The notes beneath the pieces were generated by a model. It was given only the letters and a program-made list of their open reading frames with translations, did not search any database and was not told the origin of the DNA. Below are positions 9,229 through 17,767 of a DNA stretch of 49,231 nt, piece after piece. Source of the stretch: Pseudobdellovibrionaceae bacterium (lineage in GTDB: Bacteria; Bdellovibrionota; Bdellovibrionia; Bdellovibrionales; UBA1609); contig JACKAN010000020.1 of the NCBI GenBank assembly GCA_020635055.1, positions 1 to 49,231 on the forward strand. The letters run 5' to 3'. The position numbers were made by a program, and so were the translations under genes. Within the stretch, counting starts at the first letter, position 1; the number at the start of each line of letters is the position of its first letter.

Positions 9229-9246
9229 GCAGATATGAGACGCAGA
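9222..9246. repeat. Short tandem direct repeat (12 bp, twice)
   Basis: ATGAGACGCAGA occurs at 9222-9233 and again at 9235-9246, separated by one T. The first unit is part of the right arm of the adjoining inverted repeat. Confidence 0.8.
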
Positions 9247-9286
9247 GTTAATTAAATTTATTAATACAAATTCCCGATAAATCAGT

Positions 9287-9796
9287 ATGTTGCATTTTAC
9301 AAAATTAGAGAAATCCATGATGGGAGTCACCGGGGGTGTTGCTTTTATTTTGGGTCTGACAATTTATTTCTCCCTTTTTTCGGAAGCGTTGAATATAAAA
9401 TATTCAGATCAGGATAAAGACACCTTTCGCGGACCGGCGTCTATAATCCCTATTCAAAAAACTGAAAGTAAAGTTAAATTTACAGATAGATCAATGATTA
9501 CATTAGATATGAGTTGTTTTGAAGAAAAACAAGTTCTTCATTTTACAAGTGCGGCAAAGATGATTCAAATACGTGGAAAAATATGCGGCTCAAAGGAATT
9601 AAAAAGTTTAGAAGTTTTAAATCGAACCAATGGTTCGAAGGCCTCTATCTTTGATTTAAAAAACAAACAATTTATGACAGACTATTTGAGTATGGCCCCA
9701 GGCAAAAACCAAGTTATCCTCAAGCTCATAAATGAAGAGGGAGAGTCTTTCTTAAGTGAACTGTATTTTGAGTCTCAGAATATTTTAACCAAATAA
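9287..9796 (+). CDS. Membrane-anchored protein, function unknown
   Basis: Not recognised. It has 169 aa with an uncleaved-looking N-terminal helix at about residues 12-31 (MGVTGGVAFILGLTIYFSLF) and the rest predicted outside the cytoplasm. Two Cys (CFEE and KICGS) may form a disulfide. The stretch LEVLNRTNGSKASIFDLKNKQF followed by GKNQVILKLINEEGES resembles a small beta-sandwich. No SD is seen before ATG 9287; ATG 9317 or 9320 is an alternative start. Its last 12 bases overlap tail-to-tail with the next gene. Confidence 0.6.
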   Translation: MLHFTKLEKSMMGVTGGVAFILGLTIYFSLFSEALNIKYSDQDKDTFRGPASIIPIQKTESKVKFTDRSMITLDMSCFEEKQVLHFTSAAKMIQIRGKICGSKELKSLEVLNRTNGSKASIFDLKNKQFMTDYLSMAPGKNQVILKLINEEGESFLSELYFESQNILTK

Positions 9797-10447
9797 TCTT
9801 TGCCAAAAGCCTTTTTTTTCTTTTTCCTTTTCCCTGGGGAGCTCGATTTCTAAAATGCTTCGAGCTGTATCAGAGGGATTTCGACTTTTAAACATACTTC
9901 TTAGTTTTCTATCTAGTCGCACATCATCGGGCACTTTGACATCGGAATCGCGAATGTAAATAAAGATCTTTTGAATATCTTTTTCAGTTTTTAATTGTGG
10001 TCGAAATTCACTCATTATATTTTCAAGAACAAATATGTAGGTAGATTTGTAAACCACAGGAATTTTTTGATTCAGTCCCGCAACGGCCTCTACAACCAAA
10101 TCGTAGAGAGAATCATAATAAGCATCATAAGATTTAAGATCCGCACGAACAGGGGGGAGTAATTTTTCAACCATATTGTCTTTATTTGGGCGAGAAAAAA
10201 TTAAACGCAAGGCTTCTTTTAGGACATCAATGGCTTCTGAAGGGTCATATTCAGTGGGCGAATCAAGATTTTCACTGGGAGGATTAGCTTGAATGTCTTT
10301 TCTTTCGGCTTTTTGTAAAATCTCGTGAATTATTTTACTCATCTCATCATAGTTTTTGATCTCTAATTCATTGTACTTATAGATCTCAGCAGAGAGACTA
10401 CAGACAAAAGTAAGGCATAATAAAATTAAAATTGTGAACTTGTGCAT
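9785..10447 (-). CDS. Exported helical protein, function unknown
   Basis: Not recognised. It has 220 aa with a signal peptide (MHKFTILILLCLTFVCSLSA). The mature part is mostly charged and helical and contains a repeated pattern of long helices (SEAIDVLKEALRLIF, YDSLYDLVVEAVAGLNQ, YIFVLENIMSEF) ending in a Lys/Glu-rich tail before FWQRLFG. A periplasmic location is inferred. It converges with, and overlaps by 12 bases, the 9287-9796 gene. Confidence 0.6.
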   Translation of the reverse strand: MHKFTILILLCLTFVCSLSAEIYKYNELEIKNYDEMSKIIHEILQKAERKDIQANPPSENLDSPTEYDPSEAIDVLKEALRLIFSRPNKDNMVEKLLPPVRADLKSYDAYYDSLYDLVVEAVAGLNQKIPVVYKSTYIFVLENIMSEFRPQLKTEKDIQKIFIYIRDSDVKVPDDVRLDRKLRSMFKSRNPSDTARSILEIELPREKEKEKKGFWQRLFG

Positions 10448-10605
10448 GATTTGATTATAAAAGTTAATAGCAAAGCTTGTAGAAGTTTAATTATTTAACA
10501 ATAATATGTATGCGCCGTTCCATAGAACAAAAGCTTGTTCATTGATTCTATATTTGATCTCATAGTACAAATATAGATGTTTAAAATTACACAAAGGAGC
10601 CAGTT

Positions 10606-11394
10606 TTGAAGACAACAACCTTAATACTCACGGCAATTGCCCTAGCAACACTTCAACTTGGTTGCACGCCATCCAAGGAGAGCCTCACCAAAATGATTGA
10701 GGAGAATCCTGAGATTATCTTTAATGCTATTGAGAAAAATCCTAAGACTTTTATTGATACAGTCAATAAGGCGGCTAAAAATGCTCAAGCGGATGCACAA
10801 AAGCAAAGAGAGATGGACGAGCAAGCTCAGTTGGAAGAAGAGTTTAAAAACCCCAAAATGGCAAGTGTTGATGATAAAAGAGCCATCTTTGGCAATAAGA
10901 GCGCGCCAGTGACTATTATTGAATATTCCGATTTTGAATGTCCTTATTGCAGCAGAGGTTACAATACTGTGAAGCAAGTGAGAGAAGAATATGGAGATAA
11001 AGTAAGAGTGGTTTACAAACATTTACCACTTGATTTTCATCCTATGGCCGAACCTGCCGCAATGTATTTTGAAGCGGTTGCTTTACAGAGTCATGATAAA
11101 GCAGAGAAGTTTCATAATTTAGTGTTTGAGAATCAATCTGATTTAAAAACGGAAAAAGAAAAATTTCTTGATTCTGTAGTTAAAAAGGTGGGCGCTGATC
11201 TTGCTAAAGTAAAAAAAGATTTGAAATCGGATATCGTTAAAAAGAATATTGAAACAGACATGGCCGAGGCAAAGAAATTTGATTTTAGTGGTACTCCTGG
11301 ATTTTTAGTAAATGGTGTTTCTTTAAAAGGAGCTTATCCTTTTGCAGAATTTAAAAAGATCATCGATCGTCACTTAGAAACTTCAAATAAGTAA
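10606..11394 (+). CDS. DsbA-family thioredoxin-fold lipoprotein
   Basis: Thiol oxidoreductase of the DsbA type, probably acting on periplasmic proteins. The lipobox LQLGC puts the lipidated Cys at residue 20. A charged helical linker (about 25-85) precedes the thioredoxin fold with redox motif CPYC (C112, C115) in DFECPYCSRGY. The cis-Pro loop is FSGTPGFLVNG near residue 230. Helical insertions lie between. The start is TTG 10606, with AAAGGAG 7 bases upstream. No DsbB/VKOR partner lies in the window. Its 3' end overlaps sfsA by 12 bases, convergent. Confidence 0.92.
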   Translation: MKTTTLILTAIALATLQLGCTPSKESLTKMIEENPEIIFNAIEKNPKTFIDTVNKAAKNAQADAQKQREMDEQAQLEEEFKNPKMASVDDKRAIFGNKSAPVTIIEYSDFECPYCSRGYNTVKQVREEYGDKVRVVYKHLPLDFHPMAEPAAMYFEAVALQSHDKAEKFHNLVFENQSDLKTEKEKFLDSVVKKVGADLAKVKKDLKSDIVKKNIETDMAEAKKFDFSGTPGFLVNGVSLKGAYPFAEFKKIIDRHLETSNK

Positions 11395-12141
11395 ACGTAG
11401 TTTGCGTTTAAAATCCAACTGAATATTACTTTCAGAAATTTCACAGGCGTAAGGACTCACCCTTACGCCTTTGTTTAATGCGAGTTTTAATAATCTTGCG
11501 TATTCAGGATCAATATCTATAGCTGGGGCAAATTGATCACAATCTGTTCTTTGAATCACAAAAACTATTTCTGCAGTATGACCTTTCTTTACCCAAAACA
11601 TCAATTCTCGCAAGTGTTTTTGCCCGCGAGTAGTTACGGCATCAGGAAAATATGCCGTACCAGATTTTGCCATGCTTACATTTTTAACTTCAACAAAGTG
11701 AAATGGATGTTTATCGAAAATTTCTAGGGGTATTTTTTTTAGAATATTTATTTGTAAGTCTTTTTCCCAAAAAACCATATCAAAGCGGGTCCCTTCAGAC
11801 ACTTTAACTTCTCTTTTTCCATAGGGAAAACCTTGCCACTGTGAAAACCATTGGTTGTTCCAAGCTTCCCAAACCAAATCATTTGTTAGACTCGTATTTA
11901 CACCCACCCATGAGGTAGGAGTTTTGATAGCTTGCAGAGTGTATTTTAACTTCCGTTTGGGATCATCATTGAAACTACAAAGGCAAGGGGCCTGGTCGTT
12001 AAGACATGTTTGTAAGCTGCCTGTATTTGGAACATGAGCTGTGACAGTTTCAGAATTTGTAGAATTTAGACAAATATCTGCAAAAAAGCGCTTGTATCTC
12101 TTAATGAATCGTCCTTCGACGAGGGGCTTTGGTAGTTCCAT
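11383..12141 (-). CDS. sfsA: SfsA family protein (sugar fermentation stimulation homolog)
   Basis: About 252 aa from ATG 12141, against 234 in E. coli. Diagnostic stretches are VNTSLTNDLVWEAW, the restriction-endonuclease-like core GTRFDMVF and HFVEVKNVSM, and AYFPDAVTTRGQKHLREL. E. coli SfsA binds DNA and affects maltose metabolism; the role here is not known. The reading frame stays open upstream to 12303 but that extension would run through the promoter region. ATG 12141 sits 9 bases after a TATAAT-like box, so the mRNA is nearly leaderless. It is divergent from lipA. Confidence 0.9.
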   Translation of the reverse strand: MELPKPLVEGRFIKRYKRFFADICLNSTNSETVTAHVPNTGSLQTCLNDQAPCLCSFNDDPKRKLKYTLQAIKTPTSWVGVNTSLTNDLVWEAWNNQWFSQWQGFPYGKREVKVSEGTRFDMVFWEKDLQINILKKIPLEIFDKHPFHFVEVKNVSMAKSGTAYFPDAVTTRGQKHLRELMFWVKKGHTAEIVFVIQRTDCDQFAPAIDIDPEYARLLKLALNKGVRVSPYACEISESNIQLDFKRKLRLLI

Positions 12142-12152
12142 ATGCAGAGCAT

Positions 12153-12231
12153 TATATAGGTGACTGTATCCATTTTGACAAGGAGTGAATCGTCTAATTC
12201 CCTTGTCAAAAGCGCAACTCTTTTCTAAATT
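12153..12231. promoter_or_regulatory. Mirror-image divergent promoters of sfsA and lipA in an inverted repeat
   Basis: A perfect 11-bp inverted repeat, TTTTGACAAGG (12173-12183) and CCTTGTCAAAA (12201-12211), has a 17-bp spacer. Each arm carries TTGTCA reading outward. Toward sfsA it is followed after 17 bp by TATATA (12158-12153, overlapping TATAAT). Toward lipA it is followed after 17 bp by TAAATT (12226-12231). The geometry fits two sigma-70 promoters whose -35 boxes form one symmetric operator-like element. Confidence 0.65.
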
Positions 12232-12296
12232 ACCCACAGCAACAGTCTTTATTATGCTATGCAAATAATAGGGATACCCTAAAAAGGAGTAAATCT

Positions 12297-13283
12297 TTGG
12301 CATCTACAAGCACAAAGACAAAACAACCAAAGCCGGAATGGATAAAAGTTAAGGCTCCAGCTGGAGAAAATTATCTAGAAATTAAAGATATGATGAAAAA
12401 ACTCAATCTTGCCACCGTTTGTCAGGAAGCTCGTTGTCCTAACATTGCTGAATGTTGGGGCGGAGGAACAGCGACCTTTATGTTAATGGGTGAAGTCTGC
12501 ACACGCGGTTGTCGCTTTTGTTCTGTTAAAACGGGTAATCCTAAGGGAGCCATCGACAATGAGGAGCCAGAAAAAGTTGGGTTTTCCATAGCAAAAATGA
12601 ATTTAGATTATGTAGTTTTAACGAGTGTAGATCGTGACGATTTGCCAGATCAAGGAGCCAATCACTTTGCCAGAACGGTATCCACTATCAAAGCACAAAG
12701 ACCACAATTAATAGTTGAGGTTTTAACTCCTGACTTTTGTGGACAAACTGAGCTTATCGCCGAAGTGGTAAAGGCAGGGCCAGATGTATTTGCCCACAAC
12801 ATTGAAACTGTTAGAAGCTTACAAAAGAAAATTCGTGATCCTCGCGCAAATTACGATCAATCTCTAGAAGTATTAAAAATTGCAAAAAGATTAAATCCAG
12901 AACGTTATACAAAAACTTCAATTATGTTGGGATTGGGCGAGTCAGCAGAAGAAATCAAAGAAAGTTTAGAAGATTTAAGAAGTGTGGATTGTGATGTGGT
13001 CACATTTGGACAATACTTACAGCCAGCGAAACACAAATTAAAAGTGGAAAAGTTTTACACCCCAGAAGAGTTTTTATTCTGGCAAAAGTACGCTGAAAAC
13101 ATGGGCTTTTTATATGTGGCCAGTGGACCATTAGTAAGAAGCTCTTATCGCGCTGGTGAGTTTTTTATGAAAGGAATTATTGAGCGCAAAAGAAAACAAG
13201 AGGAAAAAGAAGCGGCAATATCCAATCGAGAGTTATTAGACAAAATTTATGAAGAAAGAAAAAATAATGAAAGGGAATTATAA
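12297..13283 (+). CDS. lipA: Lipoyl synthase
   Basis: Radical-SAM enzyme that inserts two sulfurs into protein-bound octanoyl groups to make lipoyl. The auxiliary cluster Cys are C42, C47 and C53 (CQEARCPNIAEC). The radical-SAM cluster is CTRGCRFC (C68, C72, C75). The C-terminal RSSYRAGE ligand loop is present. At 328 aa it has normal length plus a basic helical tail. The start is TTG 12297 with AAAAAGGAG 7 bases upstream. First gene of a four-gene run; the next ATG follows its stop directly. Confidence 0.98.
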   Translation: MASTSTKTKQPKPEWIKVKAPAGENYLEIKDMMKKLNLATVCQEARCPNIAECWGGGTATFMLMGEVCTRGCRFCSVKTGNPKGAIDNEEPEKVGFSIAKMNLDYVVLTSVDRDDLPDQGANHFARTVSTIKAQRPQLIVEVLTPDFCGQTELIAEVVKAGPDVFAHNIETVRSLQKKIRDPRANYDQSLEVLKIAKRLNPERYTKTSIMLGLGESAEEIKESLEDLRSVDCDVVTFGQYLQPAKHKLKVEKFYTPEEFLFWQKYAENMGFLYVASGPLVRSSYRAGEFFMKGIIERKRKQEEKEAAISNRELLDKIYEERKNNEREL

Positions 13284-14558
13284 ATGGCTATGGATGTAAA
13301 ACTACCAGATATTGGAGAAGGTGTTACCGAAGGTGAATTGGTAAAATGGTTGGTAAAAGTAGGAGATACAGTTGTTGAAGATCAACCAATAGCTGAAGTC
13401 ATGACAGATAAAGCCACTGTGGAAGTCCCTACGCCTTATGCGGGAACAGTGAAAGAATTAAAATCTAATGAAGGGGATATCATTCCCATTGAATCGACAA
13501 TGCTAATATTGGAAACAAGTAATGGAGCAGCTATTGCAAAGCCAAAAACAGAAATAGCAGCCCCAAAAACTTCGACACCGACTCAAGCAGTGACTCAAAG
13601 TACAGTTATGAGTGCGTCTACTGGAATAGATGTCTATCCTCCAGTTGCTGAATCAAGAGTTTTGGCTACTCCTGCGACTCGTAGATTGGCACGAGAACTA
13701 GAAATGGATATAAACATCATCAATGGTACCGGTAATGCGGGTCGGGTGACTCGTGAAGATGTTCTTAAAACTAAATCTAGTGGATTGGGAGCCGTAGCTG
13801 CCGGTACGCCAAAAATGGAAATCCCCAAGATGGGATTTAAAACTCAAGTGGCAGAATTAGAAGAAAGAGTGCCATTAAGAGGCATTAGACGAAAAATTGC
13901 AGAACAAATGCAAATGACAAAACAAGTTGTACCGCATTTTACTCTTATGGACGAGGCTAACATTACAGAACTAGTAAAAATGCGAGCTCAAGCAAAATCT
14001 GTTGGTGAAACTTATGGTGTGAAAGTGACTTTTTTACCTTTCATAATGAAGGCCTTGATTGCCACGATGAGAGAATATCCCATGTTCAATGCCAGCATTG
14101 ATGATGCTAATGGTGAAGTTGTTTATAAAAAGTATTTTAATATTGGATTTGCAGCGGATACACCACAAGGTTTATTGGTTCCCGTTGTTAAGAATGCCGA
14201 ACAAAAAACCATATTGGAAATCAGTAAGGAAATCCAAGAGCTTGCTGATAAAGCCCGTTTAGGTAAACTTTCATTGGAAGAAATGAAAGGCGCTACCATA
14301 ACGATTACTAATATAGGCAGTGTGGGTGGAACCTATGCAACACCCATTATCAACCATCCCGAAGTTGCTATTTTAGGTGTATACAAAATTATGGATAAAC
14401 CTGTGTTTAAAGATGGAAAGTTCAAAGCGGCTAAAGTTCAAAATTACACTGTCACTTGTGACCATCGTTTAATTGATGGGGCTGTGGCAGCAAAATTTAT
14501 GCAATCTTTTTTCCAAAAAATTGAAAACCCATCACATCTCATGTTGGGAATGATGTAA
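13284..14558 (+). CDS. 2-oxoacid dehydrogenase complex E2 (dihydrolipoamide acyltransferase)
   Basis: Core acyltransferase of a pyruvate or branched-chain 2-oxoacid dehydrogenase. There is one lipoyl domain at residues 3-78 with lipoyl Lys 43 in MTDKATVEVP. An Ala/Thr/Pro-rich linker follows, then a peripheral-subunit-binding domain at about 128-165 (ATPATRRLARELEMDINIINGTG). The catalytic domain from about 195 ends with the active-site CDHRLIDGAVAAKF. The ATG abuts the lipA stop (TAAATG). The IGEGVTEGEL start is common to branched-chain and mixed-type E2s, so the substrate is left open. No E1 gene is in the window. Confidence 0.95.
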   Translation: MAMDVKLPDIGEGVTEGELVKWLVKVGDTVVEDQPIAEVMTDKATVEVPTPYAGTVKELKSNEGDIIPIESTMLILETSNGAAIAKPKTEIAAPKTSTPTQAVTQSTVMSASTGIDVYPPVAESRVLATPATRRLARELEMDINIINGTGNAGRVTREDVLKTKSSGLGAVAAGTPKMEIPKMGFKTQVAELEERVPLRGIRRKIAEQMQMTKQVVPHFTLMDEANITELVKMRAQAKSVGETYGVKVTFLPFIMKALIATMREYPMFNASIDDANGEVVYKKYFNIGFAADTPQGLLVPVVKNAEQKTILEISKEIQELADKARLGKLSLEEMKGATITITNIGSVGGTYATPIINHPEVAILGVYKIMDKPVFKDGKFKAAKVQNYTVTCDHRLIDGAVAAKFMQSFFQKIENPSHLMLGMM

Positions 14559-14569
14559 GGAGCTTTTAA

Positions 14570-16018
14570 ATGAGTTTAAATTTTGATGTTTGTGTTGTTG
14601 GTGCGGGACCCGGCGGATATGTCGCGGCTATACGTTGTGCTCAGTTGGGTTTAAAAACAGCCATCATTGAACGAGAATTTTTAGGCGGAGTATGTTTAAA
14701 TGTAGGATGCATTCCCTCTAAAGCGATGATCACAGCGGCTCATTTTCTTCATCGTGCTCAATACGATGCCAAGACCATGGGTTTTGAGATTCAGGGTGAT
14801 ATCCATCTGAAGATGAATAAACTCAAAGACTGGAAACAATCTGTTTGCGATAAAATGTCTGGGGGTGTGTCTCAACTTCTCAAGGGCAATAAGATTGAAA
14901 TACTGATGGGCGAAGCTCAATTCAAATCCAACACACAATTGGAGATCTCCACTAAAGAGGGAAAAAAACTTTTAACAGCTAAGAATTTTATTGTAGCGAC
15001 AGGTTCTCGACCCATTGAAATTCCAGGATTTGCCATCGATGAACAAAATGTTCTTTCTTCCACTGGGGCCCTCGATTTAGATGAATTACCTTCAAATACA
15101 GTAGTTATTGGTGGTGGCTATATAGGCCTTGAAATTGGCAGTTACTTATCCAAGCTAGGATCTAAAGTTACAGTTGTAGAGGCTGGCCCCGCTTTATTGG
15201 CTTCCATAAGTGATAAAGACTGCACTCAAGTAGTAGAGCGTAAACTTAAGAAGATGGGCGTAGAAGTCCTTCTAAATGCCAAAGCCAAATCTTATAAAAA
15301 ATCGGACAAGAAGTATGAAATCACTATCGATGTGAATGGTAAAGAAGCTAAATTAACTGCTGATAAAATTCTATTAACTGTAGGTAGGAAGCCCAACAGT
15401 GATCAATGCAATCTAAAAGGTATTGGTTTGAAAGTGGACGAAAGAGGATTCCTGGTAACCAATGCGCAAAGAAGAACCAATATTCCAAATATTTTTGCTA
15501 TTGGTGATATTTCTGGACAACCCATGTTAGCTCATAAAGCCAGTTACGAGGGTGTTTTAGTTGCTGAAGTCATTTCGGGTAAGAATCGTGCTTTTGATGC
15601 CAAGACAGTTCCCGCTGTTGTATTTACAGATCCAGAAATTGCTTCTGTTGGCTGGAGTGAAGAAGAGTGTAAGGCTCAAGGTCACACAGAATTAAAAGTA
15701 GGAAAGTTTCCATTTGCCGCTAATGGCCGAGCCGTTTCGATGATGGAAACTGAAGGTTTTGTGAAAATTATTGCCAATGCAAAAACAAATATTGTACTCG
15801 GAGTTCATATTGTTGGACCTGAGGCGAGCAATTTAATTAGTGAAGCTGTGTTGGCAATAGAAATGGCAGCCACCTTGGAAGATTTAGCTTTGAGTATACA
15901 CCCTCACCCTACCCTTGGTGAAACAATGATGGAGGCTGCGGAGGCAGCTCTGGGACATGCTATTCACATCATTCAGAAACCATTGGGCAAAAGCGGAGGA
16001 GCAAGTTTAAATCAATGA
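14570..16018 (+). CDS. lpd: Dihydrolipoyl dehydrogenase (E3)
   Basis: FAD enzyme that re-oxidises dihydrolipoyl groups with NAD+. The FAD loop is VVGAGPGGYVAAIR. The redox disulfide is C42/C47 in GGVCLNVGCIPSK. The NAD loop is VIGGGYIGLEIGSYL, with an FAD-binding IPNIFAIGDI. The active-site His is in SIHPHPTLGE near the C-terminus. At 482 aa it is full length. AAGGAGC lies before the ATG. It overlaps lipB by ATGA, so E2, E3 and the lipoate genes are translated from one message. Confidence 0.97.
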   Translation: MSLNFDVCVVGAGPGGYVAAIRCAQLGLKTAIIEREFLGGVCLNVGCIPSKAMITAAHFLHRAQYDAKTMGFEIQGDIHLKMNKLKDWKQSVCDKMSGGVSQLLKGNKIEILMGEAQFKSNTQLEISTKEGKKLLTAKNFIVATGSRPIEIPGFAIDEQNVLSSTGALDLDELPSNTVVIGGGYIGLEIGSYLSKLGSKVTVVEAGPALLASISDKDCTQVVERKLKKMGVEVLLNAKAKSYKKSDKKYEITIDVNGKEAKLTADKILLTVGRKPNSDQCNLKGIGLKVDERGFLVTNAQRRTNIPNIFAIGDISGQPMLAHKASYEGVLVAEVISGKNRAFDAKTVPAVVFTDPEIASVGWSEEECKAQGHTELKVGKFPFAANGRAVSMMETEGFVKIIANAKTNIVLGVHIVGPEASNLISEAVLAIEMAATLEDLALSIHPHPTLGETMMEAAEAALGHAIHIIQKPLGKSGGASLNQ

Positions 16019-16638
16019 GATTCGAAGAGTGGGGCGAAATCCCCTATGAGGAATCCACAAATAAACAGCTCGAGTTAGTACAAAAAAGGATTGAAGATAA
16101 AATAGAAGATACGTGGGTTTTTTGTAGTCACCCACCTCTTGTAACTTTAGGTAGGGGTACAAATCCTGGTGATTTATTAACTTGGCAAGGTGAAGTTTAT
16201 GAATCTTCTCGAGGTGGTAAGGCCACATATCATGGCCCTAGCCAATTAGTTATTTACCCAATTGTTAAAATTGCAAATCGCGATCTTTTAAAATTTCTTG
16301 AAAATTTAGAGCAAGTGACGATTGAAGCTTTAAAGCCTTTTAATATTGTAGCTCAAAAAAGTAGACAGGCGTTCCCAAATACATCAGCGGGTTCGCGAAT
16401 ACCTACAGGAGTTTGGGTGGAGAATAGAAAAATAGCTTCAATTGGTATAGCCGTAAAAAAATGGGTGAGTTACCATGGACTTGCCTTGAATTTGGATCTA
16501 GACCCAAATGCCTTTCAAGGCATTCAACCCTGTGGTTATTCCAAAGAGATCATGACTTCTATGGAAAAAGAATTGGGTTTTTGCGTGAATAGAAAAAAAG
16601 TTTTTGAATCATTTAAAGATGCATTAAATAAAATCTGA
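16015..16638 (+). CDS. lipB: Octanoyl-ACP:protein N-octanoyltransferase
   Basis: Moves octanoyl from acyl carrier protein to the lipoyl domain, supplying the substrate for LipA. The signature RGGKATYHGPSQLVIYP is present. The catalytic pair is Lys 139 (RKIASIG) and Cys 173 (QPCGYS). At 207 aa it has normal length. It begins inside lpd with an ATGA overlap and ends 8 bases from the converging exbD stop. It completes a lipA-E2-lpd-lipB set for making and using lipoyl groups. Confidence 0.97.
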   Translation: MRFEEWGEIPYEESTNKQLELVQKRIEDKIEDTWVFCSHPPLVTLGRGTNPGDLLTWQGEVYESSRGGKATYHGPSQLVIYPIVKIANRDLLKFLENLEQVTIEALKPFNIVAQKSRQAFPNTSAGSRIPTGVWVENRKIASIGIAVKKWVSYHGLALNLDLDPNAFQGIQPCGYSKEIMTSMEKELGFCVNRKKVFESFKDALNKI

Positions 16639-16646
16639 AACAAATA

Positions 16647-17054
16647 TTATTTCTTGTCTATAGAAATAGCAAATTTACTAATTCCAGCTGTCTTAACAAT
16701 ATCAATAATTGATATCACTCTGCCATGAGGCACGTCTTTATCGGCAGAAATTATAGCCTGTATTTGTGGGTTTTCTGCAAGACTGGTTTTGGCAAAGGCA
16801 GAAAGGGCTTCATCATCGGTGGGTTTCCCATTTAATTGAGTTTCACCATTTGCACCAATGGTAATATTCAATTGTGAGGGAGCCGTGTCAGAACCACTGG
16901 CGGCCTTTGGTAAATTAATATTAATGCTCGGCTTAATAATAAAAGGTGTAGTCACCATAAAAATGATTAGAACCACTAAAATAATATCTACGAAGGGAAC
17001 AATATTAATTTCTGCTATTGGAGCGTCGTCATCTCCGCCTAATTTTGCACTCAT
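16647..17054 (-). CDS. ExbD/TolR-type biopolymer transporter
   Basis: Small proton-channel subunit of about 135 aa. One transmembrane helix (VPFVDIILVVLIIFMVTTPFI) carries the proton-binding Asp (D23), followed by a periplasmic domain (INLPKA, IISADKDVPHGRVISIIDIVKTAGI). The start at 17054 (MSAKLGG) makes an ATGA overlap with exbB; the longer frame upstream lies inside exbB. With ExbB it would energise a TonB- or Tol-type system. Neither TonB nor TolA is nearby, so ExbD cannot be separated from TolR. Confidence 0.93.
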   Translation of the reverse strand: MSAKLGGDDDAPIAEINIVPFVDIILVVLIIFMVTTPFIIKPSININLPKAASGSDTAPSQLNITIGANGETQLNGKPTDDEALSAFAKTSLAENPQIQAIISADKDVPHGRVISIIDIVKTAGISKFAISIDKK

Positions 17055-17686
17055 TCTTGAATTGCCTTTTTGCTTTTGGCCATAGCAAGGCAAATCTCTT
17101 TAACACTTTCAAGACTTTGCATAATCAATTTCACCTGACGTTGAAAATAGTTATAGGCAATAACTGCTGGAATTGCGACTAACAAACCTAAACCAGTGGC
17201 AACAAGAGCTTTTGAAATACCTAACATTACAGCAGAGGCATCTCCTTGGCTGGTCGCTAACTCTCTGAAGGCATCCATAATTCCAAAAACTGTTCCGAGT
17301 AGTCCTATAAAAGGAGCATTGGAACCTACTGTAGCTAAAAAATTTAAATACTTTTCGAAGCGTGGTTTTTCAATTAAAGCATAGGAATTAAATATTTCCT
17401 CTAATCCTTCTGCGCCATTTTCCTTCGCATGACGGAGGCCATAAGCCATGGCTCTACCCTCTAATGTTTCTCGATCACGACTAATATCTACAATTTCTGA
17501 TAGATTATTGCTTTGTAGAGCCTCCTGAATTCGGATGCTGGTTTTGTTGCTTTTTGATTTCACTTTTCCGAGAGTGAATAATCTTTCAAATATGAAAGCC
17601 ACACTAAATATACTAAGAACTATTAAGATCCATAATGTCACTTCGTGACCGGCGTGAGATATGCTATAAAATTGTTCTGTAAACAT
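17051..17686 (-). CDS. ExbB/TolQ/MotA-family proton channel
   Basis: 211 aa with three membrane segments (about 15-35, 110-135, 150-175). The family block is seen in LNFLATVGSNAPFIGLLGTVFGIMDAF and ISKALVATGLGLLVAIPAVIAYNYF. AAGGAAG sits 6 bases before the ATG. It is translationally coupled to the ExbD gene and lies back-to-back with the sulfatase-like gene, 81 bases apart. Confidence 0.93.
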   Translation of the reverse strand: MFTEQFYSISHAGHEVTLWILIVLSIFSVAFIFERLFTLGKVKSKSNKTSIRIQEALQSNNLSEIVDISRDRETLEGRAMAYGLRHAKENGAEGLEEIFNSYALIEKPRFEKYLNFLATVGSNAPFIGLLGTVFGIMDAFRELATSQGDASAVMLGISKALVATGLGLLVAIPAVIAYNYFQRQVKLIMQSLESVKEICLAMAKSKKAIQE

Positions 17687-17767
17687 TCATACTTCCTTTG
17701 TTTTTTCAGGTAGTGCATATAATTATCACTGGTCTTAAAATCAATGGTCAAGGTAAGATAAATATAT

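Noticed and set aside
10502..10561. 19-codon plus-strand frame before the DsbA-like gene
   Set aside because: No SD, no hydrophobic or conserved pattern.
12142..12303. 54-residue N-terminal extension of SfsA
   Set aside because: It would translate the divergent promoter region and has no family match; ATG 12141 fits the family start.
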